Positions 10,004 through 18,673 are shown, numbered from the stretch's first letter. The stretch is 64,000 bases of DNA from Bradyrhizobium sp. CCBAU 051011 (GCF_009930815.1 NZ_CP022222.1:7234501-7298500); one strand, 5' to 3'. Notes: a model not told the origin generated them from the letters alone. A program made the numbers and translations.

Positions 10004-11343
10004 CGAGTCACTTGCACCGATTCAAGGAACCGTTTGCCGAGCGCGATCGCGTCCTCATAACCGATCGCCGGCAGGTTGAGCCGCGACACCAGCGCCTCGC
10101 GACCGTCGTCCTGGCTGACGGCGACCATGACAACGTTATAGAGGCCGTCGAATTCACGGTACGCCTGCGCGCACCAGATGGCGCGGAACGGCGGGTGGCT
10201 CGACGTGACGGCGGCGGCGACAAAGTCCTCGTGGCAGCGCTCCGGCGTGTACCATTTGCGGAACGGCCCACCGCCGACCACGCGCGGCTGGCTGAGGTTT
10301 GTCAGGAGCGAGGCGAGCTGGAATTGGTTGAGATCGATCGTCTTGACATAGGAATGGTTGATCTGGATCGAGCCGGTTGTGAGATCGGAGGCGACATACA
10401 GGCCGGTGTCGCTGGTGCAGGTCGTCGAATTGATGCTCGCGCGCGGCTTGGGCGTCGCATCCGCATTGGTCTGCGCCCAGCAATTGAACCACGATGCCGA
10501 GGTCTCCGGCGCACGGTACGGCCCGAGTGTGGCGGAACGGAAACCCCGGTCGGCAAACGATCTGTAGAGCGAGGCCTGCCAGGCGGCGAGCTGGCGCCCG
10601 ACCTCGCCACGCAGTTCGGAAGGCGCAGCGCTGCGGCCGCGTACGCGCTCGAGCAGCGCCTCAGCGAAACGGGCGGGGACGAGGAAGCTGACGAGCTGGC
10701 CGCCGCGCCTGGTGGCGACATTGACGCCGACGACGCGGCCGTCAGCGGTGACGGCGGGGCCGCCGCTCATGCCCGGATTGAGCGCCCCGGTGAAGTGGAC
10801 GCGTTCGTTGTAACTATGTTCGACCAGGCCGTTATAGGTGCCTTCGACGATGGTGAAACCGAGGTCGAGCGGATTGCCCATCGAGTAGAGCCGCTCGCCC
10901 TTAGGCATGGCTCCGTCCATCGCCGCCTTGTTGAAGGTGAAGAACGGCGCATCGCGCCTGTCGAGTTGAACGATCGCGAGATCGTTCGGCACGTCCACCC
11001 CGATCAGGCTGAGATTGCCGTGGCTGCCGTCAGCGCCCCGGTATTCGAGCCGGTAAGTCTTCGGCTCCAGTGCGGCCTGCGAGATCACATGATAGTTCGT
11101 GACCGCAAGCCCGTCGGCGGAGACGAGGAAGCCGGAGCCGATCGATGTCTGCCGTCCGGCATCTGCAAGCAGCGTACGAATTTGCAATAACCGCGGCGGC
11201 GCGGCAGCGTAAATGCCTTCCGCGGAAGACGATGGCGGACCGGCAGCAGACGCTGCGCTTGGTGCAAATGTTGCAGCAGACAGAAGCAGGAACGACAGAA
11301 GCAGGAGGGAGGCGCGCAACGCGCGGGCAATCAAGACAATCAA
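10000..11343 (-). CDS. Secreted trypsin-like serine protease
   Basis: 447 residues. A signal peptide covers residues 1-34. The trypsin fold spans about 50-230 with the complete triad: His85 in NYHV, Asp121 in NDLAIV and Ser193 in GMSGGPA, as in HtrA/DegP-type enzymes. No PDZ domain is visible; instead there are about 210 residues of unknown fold with several cysteines (WFNCWAQ, TCTSD, ERCHED, WCAQ) that could form disulfides in the periplasm. The gene lies between a lipoprotein and an FHA membrane protein, with a 32-bp gap on one side and an ATGA overlap on the other, which suggests an envelope signalling unit. Confidence 0.88.
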   Translation of the reverse strand: MIVLIARALRASLLLLSFLLLSAATFAPSAASAAGPPSSSAEGIYAAAPPRLLQIRTLLADAGRQTSIGSGFLVSADGLAVTNYHVISQAALEPKTYRLEYRGADGSHGNLSLIGVDVPNDLAIVQLDRRDAPFFTFNKAAMDGAMPKGERLYSMGNPLDLGFTIVEGTYNGLVEHSYNERVHFTGALNPGMSGGPAVTADGRVVGVNVATRRGGQLVSFLVPARFAEALLERVRGRSAAPSELRGEVGRQLAAWQASLYRSFADRGFRSATLGPYRAPETSASWFNCWAQTNADATPKPRASINSTTCTSDTGLYVASDLTTGSIQINHSYVKTIDLNQFQLASLLTNLSQPRVVGGGPFRKWYTPERCHEDFVAAAVTSSHPPFRAIWCAQAYREFDGLYNVVMVAVSQDDGREALVSRLNLPAIGYEDAIALGKRFLESVQVTR

Positions 11344-11375
11344 ATCGTTCCCCAGTCCCGCGCTTCGAATTGACG

Positions 11376-11903
11376 CTAATCGGCCAGTTGCAGGTCCGCG
11401 AGCATCGTTCTCGCGGTCGGCTCGTCCAGCGGAATAAATTCGCCCGGCCCGAGATTATCGCTGCCGGACGTTGCGACAGCCGCGACCGCGACGCCGGCCA
11501 GTCCTCCGACCAGTGACATTCCGCTCACCGCATCATGCCTCGGGCTCGATTTGACGAGAAAGAAGTAGGTGCGGCCGGGCGCGGTGGTGAAATCGCGCCT
11601 GGTCTCGCCCGGAAACAGCGTTTCGCTCGCGACAAGCTGATGCGGACCCGCCGGGAGATCGGCATAGGCGTAGGTGCCTACCAGCACCTTACCCATTGGA
11701 CTGCTATCCACCCTCACCTCACAGGCACAAAAGGCCATGGACAGCCCGTCGCGCTTTTTCTGAAGCACCACCACCCGGGACTGCCCCGGCTTCGGCGGGC
11801 CGATCTTTTGCGAGATCGCCGCATAGTCGGTACCGACCTTGGCCGTCATGCAGCCCGACAACATTAGCGCGCACGACAGCAACGCAATTCCACGCCCCAA
11901 CAT
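11376..11903 (-). CDS. DUF2846-like lipoprotein
   Basis: 175 residues beginning with a lipoprotein signal whose lipobox LSGC places the acylated cysteine at 18. Residues about 40-125 match the pattern of DUF2846 proteins (VRVDSSPMGKVLVGTYAYADLPAGPHQL, TYFFLVK). A Gly/Ala-rich segment near 130-148 may touch the membrane. It is the first gene of the lipoprotein-protease-FHA operon. Its biochemical role is unknown. Confidence 0.8.
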   Translation of the reverse strand: MLGRGIALLSCALMLSGCMTAKVGTDYAAISQKIGPPKPGQSRVVVLQKKRDGLSMAFCACEVRVDSSPMGKVLVGTYAYADLPAGPHQLVASETLFPGETRRDFTTAPGRTYFFLVKSSPRHDAVSGMSLVGGLAGVAVAAVATSGSDNLGPGEFIPLDEPTARTMLADLQLAD

Positions 11904-11997
11904 AACGCCCCCAATCGATTCCCCTCAACGGGCATATCCGGAAACACCGTGAGGTTGCAATAGCACTTATGGCGTTATCCGCGGGCGCCGGGTGACC

Positions 11998-12232
11998 CTA
12001 CAGCGTCTGCACGTCGACCACGCCGGGACCGCCTTGATCGCGCCGGCGATCTACGGCGAGACCTTGAAACGGCCTGGCAGCTTCATTTCCACCTCGGTCT
12101 GCAGGTCGAGCATCATGACCATCGACACGTCGCCATCGGCGCCGCCTGATGGCGCGGGCGCGGGCTTTGCCGGCTGGCCCTTGGTCGGACCATTTGGCGC
12201 CGATGCCTCCGGCATGTTGGGCCGCCGCGCGA
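11998..12232 (-). pseudogene. Decayed copy of the dnaE 3' end
   Basis: About 235 bp align base by base with the 3' end of dnaE (13209-13444) at roughly 90% identity by eye. The copy has a one-base deletion near 12025 and a Gln codon turned into a TAG stop at 12051-12053, so it is not translated as DnaE. Similarity begins at the dnaE stop codon and ends abruptly near 12232. The carbonic anhydrase gene fills the space between copy and original. Confidence 0.9.
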
Positions 12233-12276
12233 CTGAGCCGCGGGAGATAACGGCGCCGCGCCCTATCCGGCTGCGG

Positions 12277-13026
12277 TCAGCTCAACAGCTCGACCTTGCC
12301 GGTTGCAAGCCGGTAGATGCCGCCGACCACTTTGATCTTGTTCTGCTCGACGGCGGCGTTGAGGATCGGTGCGGCCGACTTCAGCTTGGCGACGTTATCA
12401 ATCACGTTCTGCCGAATGGCGTTGTCGAGCGCATTTCCGCTCTGCTGGGCTGACGCCTTCACCGAGGGTGCAATCGCGGCCACCAGAGACGGAATATGTC
12501 CCGGAGGCGGCTTATCGTCCTTCAGGGATTTGATCGTCGCGTCGACCGCACCGCAACTGTCGTGACCCAGCACGAGGATCATCGGCGTGCCAAGCACGGC
12601 GACGGCATACTCCATGCTTGCAACCGTATCGTCGTTGGCGAAATTGCCGGCCACGCGACAGACGAACAAGTCACCACGCGCGCTATCGAAGGCATATTCG
12701 GGCGCGATGCGCGAATCCGCGCAGCTCAGAACGGCTGCGTAGGGGTTCTGACCTCCGACCAATGCTTCCCTTTCATGCTTGAAGTCGTGGCGCCGCGATG
12801 TGCCGGCAACATAGCGCGCATTTCCTTCCATCAATTTCTTGAGGGCAGCGTCCGGCAACAACACGTTCTGCGGCTTGGGAGGAGTCTTCGTATCCTTGGC
12901 GTTAGCTGTGTCGGCGAGAGCTGTGTCGGCGAGCATTAGCCCGAGTGTCGAGGCCGCGAAGAGAACTACGGAACGCCGCGAGGGCGCCGTCGAATGAAGC
13001 TGATTTGAGACGCATTTTTCGCACAT
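12277..13026 (-). CDS. Beta-class carbonic anhydrase with Tat-like signal
   Basis: 249 residues. Converts CO2 and bicarbonate. Zinc ligands are Cys102, His155 and Cys158 (CADSR, GHDSCG), with the Asp104-Arg106 dyad in place. The N-terminus has an RRSVVLFAAS segment and AxA cleavage region near 38, which suggests export by Tat, unusual for the mostly cytoplasmic beta class. The start at 13026 follows GGAGAGG; the frame is open further but has no other good start. The gene sits between dnaE and a decayed dnaE 3' copy, so it is probably a later arrival. Confidence 0.92.
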   Translation of the reverse strand: MCEKCVSNQLHSTAPSRRSVVLFAASTLGLMLADTALADTANAKDTKTPPKPQNVLLPDAALKKLMEGNARYVAGTSRRHDFKHEREALVGGQNPYAAVLSCADSRIAPEYAFDSARGDLFVCRVAGNFANDDTVASMEYAVAVLGTPMILVLGHDSCGAVDATIKSLKDDKPPPGHIPSLVAAIAPSVKASAQQSGNALDNAIRQNVIDNVAKLKSAAPILNAAVEQNKIKVVGGIYRLATGKVELLS

Positions 13027-13208
13027 TGCACCTCTCCTTGCCTTCGGCGTCCGTGTCGCTGACGCCTGATCCGTGATAACGGTTATGATGGAGCGGCAAA
13101 GCTTCGGCGGAATCGGTTCTTGAGCCGCCGTAACAGATCGAGGATTCCCGCACACAATTAACGGTTGGCAGAGGCGAATTCGCTGCATGGCTCGCGAACA
13201 AGCGTTGG

Positions 13209-16200
13209 TTATAGCGTCTGCACGTCCACCACGCCAGCGACCGCCTTGATCGCGCCCGCAATCTGCGGCGAGACCTTGAAGCGCCCCGGCAGCTTCATTT
13301 CCACCTCGGTCTGCAGGTCGAGCATCATAACCACCGAGACGTCGCCATCGGCGCCACCCGATGGCGCGGTCGCGGGCTTTGCCGGCAGGCCCTTGGCCGT
13401 ACCGTTTGGCGCCGATGCCTCAGGCATGTTGAGCCGCCGCGCGATCGAATCCAAAGGCTTGGTGTCGCGAACGAAAATCCGCAGGCCCTTTTGAGTTTTG
13501 GCCGCGGCATCATCCAGCGGCTCGGCATGCAGCACCCGGGCGCGGACGTCCTCGCCTTGCAGTTCGGCGCCGAGTTGCAGCAATACGGCAGCGCCCGGCT
13601 CGAGCACATCGCGATATTGCGCAAGGCCTTCGGAAAACAGCACGGCCTCGAAATGCCCGGTTGGGTCCGACAGGCCCATGATGCCCATCTTGTTACCGGT
13701 CTTGGTGCGGCGCTCCATCCGCGACACCACGGTGGCCGCGACCTTGCCCGCGGTCGCGCCGGTTTTGACGGCGCGGGAAAATTCCGCCCAGGACTGCACC
13801 CGCAGCCGCTTCAACACGGTCGCGTAATCGTCGAGCGGATGGCCGGACAGGAAGAAGCCGACGGCGTCGTATTCGCGGCGGAGTTTTTCGGCCGGCAGCC
13901 ACGGCTCGATCTGCGGCAGCATGATGGTCGGCGCGTCGGCGGCATTGCCGAACATGTCGTTCTGGCCGATCGTCGCCGCCTCGTGGCTGCGCTGGCAGGC
14001 GGCGAGAATGGCGTCGGCACCGGCGAAGACGCGGGCGCGGTTGGATTCGAGCGTGTCGAATGCGCCGGCCGCGGCGAGACTCTCGATGATACGCTTGTTG
14101 ATCGCGCGCGGATTGACCCGCGCGGCGAAGTCCGCAAGCGAGGTGAAGGCGCCCTTCTTGCGCTCTTCCACGATCTGATCGATCGCCTGTTGCCCGACGC
14201 CCTTCAGCGCGGCCAACGCGTAGTAGATGGTGTTGTCGCCGACCTCGAAGGTGGCGCCCGAACGGTTGATGTTCGGCGCCTCGACCTTGATGCCGAGCCG
14301 CTGCGCCTCGGCACGGAATTCCGAGAGCTTGTCGGTGTTGTTGAGTTCGAGCGTCATCGACGCCGCCAAAAACTCCACCGGGTAATGCGCCTTCATGTAG
14401 GCGGTGTGGTACGACACCAGCGCGTAGGCGGCGGCGTGGCTCTTGTTGAAGCCGTAGTCGGCGAATTTTGCCAGCAGTTCGAAGATCGTATCCGCCTGCC
14501 CTTTCGGCACGCCATTCTTCACCGCGCCGGCGACAAAGATGTCGCGCTGCTTGTCCATCTCGGCGCGGATCTTCTTGCCCATCGCGCGGCGCAACAGGTC
14601 GGCGTCGCCGAGCGAATAGCCCGACATCACCTGCGCGATCTGCATCACCTGTTCCTGATAGATGATGACGCCGAAGGTCTCTTTGAGGATCGGCTCCAGG
14701 ACGGGGTGCAGATATTCCGGCTCCTCGTCGCCGTGTTTGCGGGCGCAATAGGTCGGGATGTTGGCCATCGGGCCCGGGCGATAGAGCGCCACCAGCGCGA
14801 TGATGTCCTCGAAACGGTCGGGCCGCATGTCGATCAGCGCGCGCCGCATGCCCTGGCTTTCCACCTGGAACACACCGACCACATCGCCGCGCGCCAGCAT
14901 CTGGTAACTCGGCGCATCGTCAATCGGCAACGTCGCCAGATCGACCTGGATGTCGCGCTGTCTGAGCAGTTTTACCGCGACGTCGAGCACGGTCAGCGTC
15001 TTCAGGCCGAGGAAGTCGAACTTCACGAGTCCCGCGGGCTCGACCCATTTCATGTTGAACTGGGTCACAGGCATGTCGGATTTGGGATCGCGATAGAGCG
15101 GCACCAGTTCGCTCAACGGGCGATCGCCGATCACGATGCCGGCCGCGTGGGTCGAGGCGTGGCGCGTCAGCCCTTCGAGGCGCTGGGCGATGTCGAAGGC
15201 GCGGGCGACCACCGGATCCTCGTCGCGGAACGCCTGCAGCTTCGGCTCGCCTTCGATCGCCTGCGCCAGCGTCACGGGTGCAGCGGGATTTTGCGGCACG
15301 AGCTTAGTGAGCTTGTCGACCTGGCCGTAGGGCATCTGCAGCACGCGGCCGACGTCGCGCAGCACGCCGCGCGCCTGCAGCGTACCGAAGGTGATGATCT
15401 GCGCCACCTGATCGCGGCCGTAGCGCTCTTGCACGTAGTCGATCACCTCGCCGCGGCGGTCCTGACAGAAGTCGATGTCAAAGTCCGGCATCGAGACGCG
15501 CTCGGGATTGAGGAAGCGCTCGAACAGCAGGCCGAAGCGGATCGGATCGAGATCGGTGATCGTCAGCGCGTAGGCGACCAGCGAACCGGCGCCGGAGCCG
15601 CGGCCGGGACCGACCGGGATGTCGTGGGCCTTGGCCCATTTGATGAAGTCGGAAACGATCAGGAAGTAGCCCGCATAGTTCATGCGGTTGATGACGTCGA
15701 TCTCGAAGGCGAGACGCTTCTGATAGTCCTCTTCCGTAGTGCCGGGCGACAGGCCATGAACCTTAAGACGCCGTGCGAGCCCCTCCTCCGCCTGGCGCTT
15801 CAGCTCGGCCGCTTCCTCGGTTGCCGCATCCGAGCCCGATCCGGCACCGACGGTGAAACGCGGCAGGATCGGCTTTCGCGTCTTCGGGCGGAACGAACAG
15901 CGCTCGGCGATCTCGACGGTGGAGGCCAGCGCTTCCGGAATGTCGGCAAACAGCACCGCCATTTCGGCGCGGGTCTTGAAGCGGTGGTCCGGCGTGAGCT
16001 GATCGCGGTCGGTCTCGGCGATCAGCTTGCCGCCGGCGATGCAGAGCAGCGCGTCATGGGCCTCATAATCGTCATTGGATGCAAAATATGGCTCGTTGGT
16101 CGCGACCAGCGGTAGGCCCTTGGCGTAGGCGAGATCGATCAGGCCACCCTCGACGCGGCGCTCCTTGTCGATGCCGTGGCGCTGCAATTCGATATAGAGG

Positions 16201-16718
16201 CGATCGCCGAACAAATTCGCCAACCGCTCGCAACGGCTTGCTGCGAGCGCCGCATGGTCGGCCTGCAGCGCCAGCGAAATCGGGCCGTCGGGACCGCCGG
16301 TCAGCGCAATCAAATCCTCCGAATCGCCTTCCAGCCATTCGAGCTTGATATGCGGGGATTGATGGACCGGCGTTTCCAGAAACGCCCGCGAGTTCAGCCG
16401 CATCAGGCTGCGGTAGCCGCGCTCCCGCGCCGCCAGCAGCACGATTCGTGATGGCGCGGCGGCAAGCGCATTGCGCGCGTTCGGATCCTGATCGCCGAAA
16501 TCGATGGCGAGCTCGCAGCCGACGATCGGCTGGATGCCATAGCCCGCCATCTTGTCGGAGAATTCCAGCGCCCCGAACATGTTGTCGGTATCGGTCAGCG
16601 CCAGCGCCGGCTGGCGGTCGCCTTTCGCCAGTTCGCCGAGCTTGGCAATCTTGATCGAGCCTTTCAGCAGCGAATAGGCCGAATGAACGTGGAGATGAAC
16701 GAATCCGGCACTGGACAT
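13209..16718 (-). CDS. dnaE: DNA polymerase III alpha subunit
   Basis: 1169 residues, the replicative polymerase. The N-terminal PHP domain begins FVHLHVHSAYSLLKG. The palm carries MPDFDIDFCQDRR with catalytic aspartates, and GRGSGAGSLVAYAL lies just before it. A helix-hairpin-helix region and an OB-fold follow near residues 870-1080. The start was placed at MSSAGFVHLHVHS (16718), the usual N-terminus; an in-frame start 25 codons upstream is possible and neither has a strong Shine-Dalgarno sequence. The last 236 bp are repeated at 11998-12232. A small SOS-type gene lies 184 bp upstream on the same strand. Confidence 0.97.
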   Translation of the reverse strand: MSSAGFVHLHVHSAYSLLKGSIKIAKLGELAKGDRQPALALTDTDNMFGALEFSDKMAGYGIQPIVGCELAIDFGDQDPNARNALAAAPSRIVLLAARERGYRSLMRLNSRAFLETPVHQSPHIKLEWLEGDSEDLIALTGGPDGPISLALQADHAALAASRCERLANLFGDRLYIELQRHGIDKERRVEGGLIDLAYAKGLPLVATNEPYFASNDDYEAHDALLCIAGGKLIAETDRDQLTPDHRFKTRAEMAVLFADIPEALASTVEIAERCSFRPKTRKPILPRFTVGAGSGSDAATEEAAELKRQAEEGLARRLKVHGLSPGTTEEDYQKRLAFEIDVINRMNYAGYFLIVSDFIKWAKAHDIPVGPGRGSGAGSLVAYALTITDLDPIRFGLLFERFLNPERVSMPDFDIDFCQDRRGEVIDYVQERYGRDQVAQIITFGTLQARGVLRDVGRVLQMPYGQVDKLTKLVPQNPAAPVTLAQAIEGEPKLQAFRDEDPVVARAFDIAQRLEGLTRHASTHAAGIVIGDRPLSELVPLYRDPKSDMPVTQFNMKWVEPAGLVKFDFLGLKTLTVLDVAVKLLRQRDIQVDLATLPIDDAPSYQMLARGDVVGVFQVESQGMRRALIDMRPDRFEDIIALVALYRPGPMANIPTYCARKHGDEEPEYLHPVLEPILKETFGVIIYQEQVMQIAQVMSGYSLGDADLLRRAMGKKIRAEMDKQRDIFVAGAVKNGVPKGQADTIFELLAKFADYGFNKSHAAAYALVSYHTAYMKAHYPVEFLAASMTLELNNTDKLSEFRAEAQRLGIKVEAPNINRSGATFEVGDNTIYYALAALKGVGQQAIDQIVEERKKGAFTSLADFAARVNPRAINKRIIESLAAAGAFDTLESNRARVFAGADAILAACQRSHEAATIGQNDMFGNAADAPTIMLPQIEPWLPAEKLRREYDAVGFFLSGHPLDDYATVLKRLRVQSWAEFSRAVKTGATAGKVAATVVSRMERRTKTGNKMGIMGLSDPTGHFEAVLFSEGLAQYRDVLEPGAAVLLQLGAELQGEDVRARVLHAEPLDDAAAKTQKGLRIFVRDTKPLDSIARRLNMPEASAPNGTAKGLPAKPATAPSGGADGDVSVVMMLDLQTEVEMKLPGRFKVSPQIAGAIKAVAGVVDVQTL

Positions 16719-16902
16719 GCGCAAAATGGGCTCTTGCAGCGTGGTGGGGAGCGATCGCCGGCCGCTTACGTGCGCACCGACTCGCCGCCGCAATGGTGAT
16801 GCCTTGGCCTGACGGAGTCCACGCGGAACGCGCGCTCCGCGCCCGCCATCCGGCTTTTCCCCAACCCGTCCGCTACCAAGTCCGGGTCAGCTTCCGCCAT
16901 CA

Positions 16903-17001
16903 TCAAAGCTGCGGAATCACCTGCGCCCAGACCGCAATCATGCCGACAAACAGCGTAATCGACGCCAGCGCCGCCGCTTCTTCCACGAACATCCGCAACA
17001 T
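16903..17001 (-). CDS. 32-residue membrane peptide under LexA boxes
   Basis: The frame reads MLRMFVEEAAALASITLFVG and then MIAVWAQVIPQL. It is too short for routine gene calling. An AAGGAG lies 7-8 bases before the ATG at 17001. Residues about 9-28 are one hydrophobic helix, with Arg3 and two glutamates at the N-terminal side. Two perfect LexA boxes at 17024-17056 overlap its likely promoter. No family is recognised. In design it resembles SOS-induced single-span peptides that stop division or depolarise the membrane (Caulobacter SidA, E. coli TisB). That function is inference. dnaE follows on the same strand with no clear terminator between. Confidence 0.72.
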   Translation of the reverse strand: MLRMFVEEAAALASITLFVGMIAVWAQVIPQL

Positions 17002-17023
17002 GGTCCGACTCCTTACGATCTGA

Positions 17024-17038
17024 GAACATATGAGGAAC
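17024..17038 (-). promoter_or_regulatory. LexA (SOS) box, proximal
   Basis: On the minus strand this is GTTC-N7-GTTC (GTTCCTCATATGTTC), the exact consensus of alphaproteobacterial LexA. It starts 23 bases before the start codon of the 32-residue peptide and covers the predicted transcription start. Confidence 0.8.
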
Positions 17039-17066
17039 ATTGTTCCTTTTTTGTTCTAGGAGTCAA
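17039..17066 (-). promoter_or_regulatory. Promoter of the 32-residue peptide gene
   Basis: Minus-strand TTGACT (17061-17066) and AACAAT (17039-17044) are 16 bases apart. The distal LexA box lies in the spacer and covers the -10, so bound LexA would block polymerase. Confidence 0.55.
17042..17056 (+). promoter_or_regulatory. LexA (SOS) box, distal, opposite orientation
   Basis: GTTC-N7-GTTC on the plus strand (GTTCCTTTTTTGTTC), three bases from the proximal box and facing the other way. Together the two form a palindrome AGGAACA-T-TGTTCCT centred at 17040. No plus-strand gene follows, so both boxes should serve the minus-strand peptide gene. Confidence 0.78.
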
Positions 17067-17130
17067 GACCCCGTCTCACGGCATGTTCTGCGACAACTCC
17101 GCTTGGTTAACCGGACCACTCGCCGCAACA

Positions 17131-17159
17131 AAAAAAGCCCCGGGCACCGCCCGGGGCTT
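17131..17159 (-). terminator. Intrinsic terminator of the porin gene
   Basis: A perfect 11-bp stem, AAGCCCCGGGC (17135-17145) and GCCCGGGGCTT (17149-17159) around ACC, followed on the minus strand by a run of T. It lies 27 bases after the porin stop and insulates the SOS promoter from porin transcription. Confidence 0.92.
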
Positions 17160-17185
17160 CGATGATTCGCGAGAATTGCGAACGA

Positions 17186-17932
17186 TCAGTACCGCGAGAC
17201 GGCCGGGCCACCGAACTTGTAGTTCAGGCGGGCGGTGACGAGATCGACGTCCTGACGGATGCGGTCGGTGCCAACGAAGCCGCCACCCGGCGCGGTGAAG
17301 GTGTAGGTACGATCCTGCATGAACAGGTGATTGTACTCGACGCCGACCGACCAGTTCGGGGCGAAGGCGTATTCGAGGCCGGCACCGATCGTACCGCCCC
17401 AGCGGGTGTCGTCGCCGGTGACGCCAACGAGCGCGCCTGCAAAGTTGTTGATGCGGTAGCTATTCGCGGTCACCGCAGCACCGCCCTTGACGTAGAGCAG
17501 GACGTTGTTGACGGCATAACCGACCTGACCGGTGAACAGGCCGAACGCATCGACGTTCGTGTGGTTGCGCGAGTTAGCGAACACCTGGCTCACGTTGCTG
17601 CCCGAGAAGTCGGCCCAGTTGCCCTGAGCTTCAAGACCGAACACCCAAGTGCCAGCCTGCCAGCGGTAGCCGACCTGGCCACCGACCGTGCCGCCGGTTG
17701 CATCATGGGAGCCCTCGGGGCCAACCAAAAACGCAGGCGGAACCGAATCCCAGGAGTTGCGGCTCGAACCCCAGCCGCCGTTCGCACCGATGTAGAATCC
17801 GGTCCAGTCATATACAGCAGCAACCATCGGGGGCGCCTTGGTGTAAGGACGCGCAGCGAGATCCGCAGCGAGTGCCGGCGCAGTTGCGCCGAGCGCAATC
17901 AGACTGGCCGTAACAAGCAAAACCTTCTTCAT
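17186..17932 (-). CDS. Outer-membrane beta-barrel protein (Omp25/RopB type)
   Basis: 248 residues with a signal peptide of 22 residues (MKKVLLVTASLIALG, cleavage after ALA). The mature part begins DLAARPYTKAPP, a start typical of the small rhizobial and Brucella Omp25/31-type barrels, and contains WTGFYIGANGGWG and alternating hydrophobic strands ending in ARLNYKFGG with a late aromatic residue. It is an eight-strand envelope protein and not a classical trimeric porin. The start was set at MKK (17932); the longer frame adds 11 residues without a signal. Confidence 0.88.
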   Translation of the reverse strand: MKKVLLVTASLIALGATAPALAADLAARPYTKAPPMVAAVYDWTGFYIGANGGWGSSRNSWDSVPPAFLVGPEGSHDATGGTVGGQVGYRWQAGTWVFGLEAQGNWADFSGSNVSQVFANSRNHTNVDAFGLFTGQVGYAVNNVLLYVKGGAAVTANSYRINNFAGALVGVTGDDTRWGGTIGAGLEYAFAPNWSVGVEYNHLFMQDRTYTFTAPGGGFVGTDRIRQDVDLVTARLNYKFGGPAVSRY

Positions 17933-18234
17933 TCTTATTCCCGTTCCTTCGTTGACAGCCCCCAAGGCCGCGGCATGCTCTTAGCATCGTTCGCTCGAAT
18001 TGCTGTAACCTCACGGCCACAGCACACACCAAACGGCCGCAGTGTGAACGTAAATTAATGTTGTCTTGCAGGCGTTTTTCGAAACATTGCTTCGCCAATG
18101 CTCGCCGCAAATAATTCACATTCGATTTACAGCGACGTGACGATGTGAATCGGTTGACGGGATTGCGCAGCTGCGGCTTGTCGACGAAAATGGAACAGCG
18201 CAAAAACGCCGATGCGCCATGAAGGAGATTCGAA
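17933..18234. other. Divergent intergenic region between the porin and DUF3551 genes
   Basis: About 300 bases without a gene. It must hold both promoters, but no strong sigma-70 pair stands out. An inverted repeat ATTCACAT (18114-18121) and ATGTGAAT (18143-18150) with a 21-base spacer is the only symmetrical element seen; its role is unknown. Confidence 0.4.
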
Positions 18235-18525
18235 ATGCGTAGAGCGATTCTGGCCGTGCTGGCCGCGAGCGGATTGGCAGTTATCGGTGCCGCTCCCGCC
18301 GAAGCCGTCGGCACAAGATATCCGTTCTGCCTTCAGGGCAACGAGTATCCGGGACTGAGCTACTGCACCTTCACGAGCTACGAGCAGTGTCAGGCGACCG
18401 CGTCGGGGCGCTTTCTCTACTGCATCGCCAATCCCTATTATATCGGCGAGAGCGAACCACCGCCCTCCGCCTACCGCCCGCTGCCCGGCCGCGCGCTGCC
18501 GCCCGCCCCCGCTTACGGCAGATAG
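18235..18525 (+). CDS. DUF3551 protein, copy 1
   Basis: 96 residues with a signal peptide (cleavage near AEA-VGTRY). The mature part has the DUF3551 pattern: YPFCLQG, YCTFTSYEQCQATASGR and CIANPYY, giving four cysteines that probably pair outside the cytoplasm. The last 25 residues are Pro-rich. AAGGAG lies upstream of the ATG. The family is frequent in Bradyrhizobium and has no known function. A second copy follows 148 bp downstream. Confidence 0.82.
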   Translation: MRRAILAVLAASGLAVIGAAPAEAVGTRYPFCLQGNEYPGLSYCTFTSYEQCQATASGRFLYCIANPYYIGESEPPPSAYRPLPGRALPPAPAYGR

Positions 18526-18673
18526 CGAGCGGCGCGGCTGCCCGCCCGCGAGACATTCCGCACACGCGCCTGCGCACGCCTACAACGCGTGAACGTGATT
18601 TGACGCCCGGTCGCGTCGAATATCTGCTGGCCGTCGGCCCTCGCGGATCGGCCGCGCTCTCAAGGAGGTTCTG

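Noticed and set aside
11992..12453. Apparent 153-residue gene on the plus strand with a relative at 13165-13494
   Set aside because: The similarity comes from the duplicated dnaE 3' end read backwards; neither frame is a gene.
13491..16115. 874-codon open frame on the plus strand opposite dnaE
   Set aside because: Arg/Asp/Val-rich translation typical of the antisense of a GC-rich gene; no domain or ribosome site. dnaE on the other strand is certain.
16766..17029. 87-codon open frame overlapping the 32-residue peptide gene
   Set aside because: Different frame, no ribosome site, and composition typical of random GC-rich sequence.
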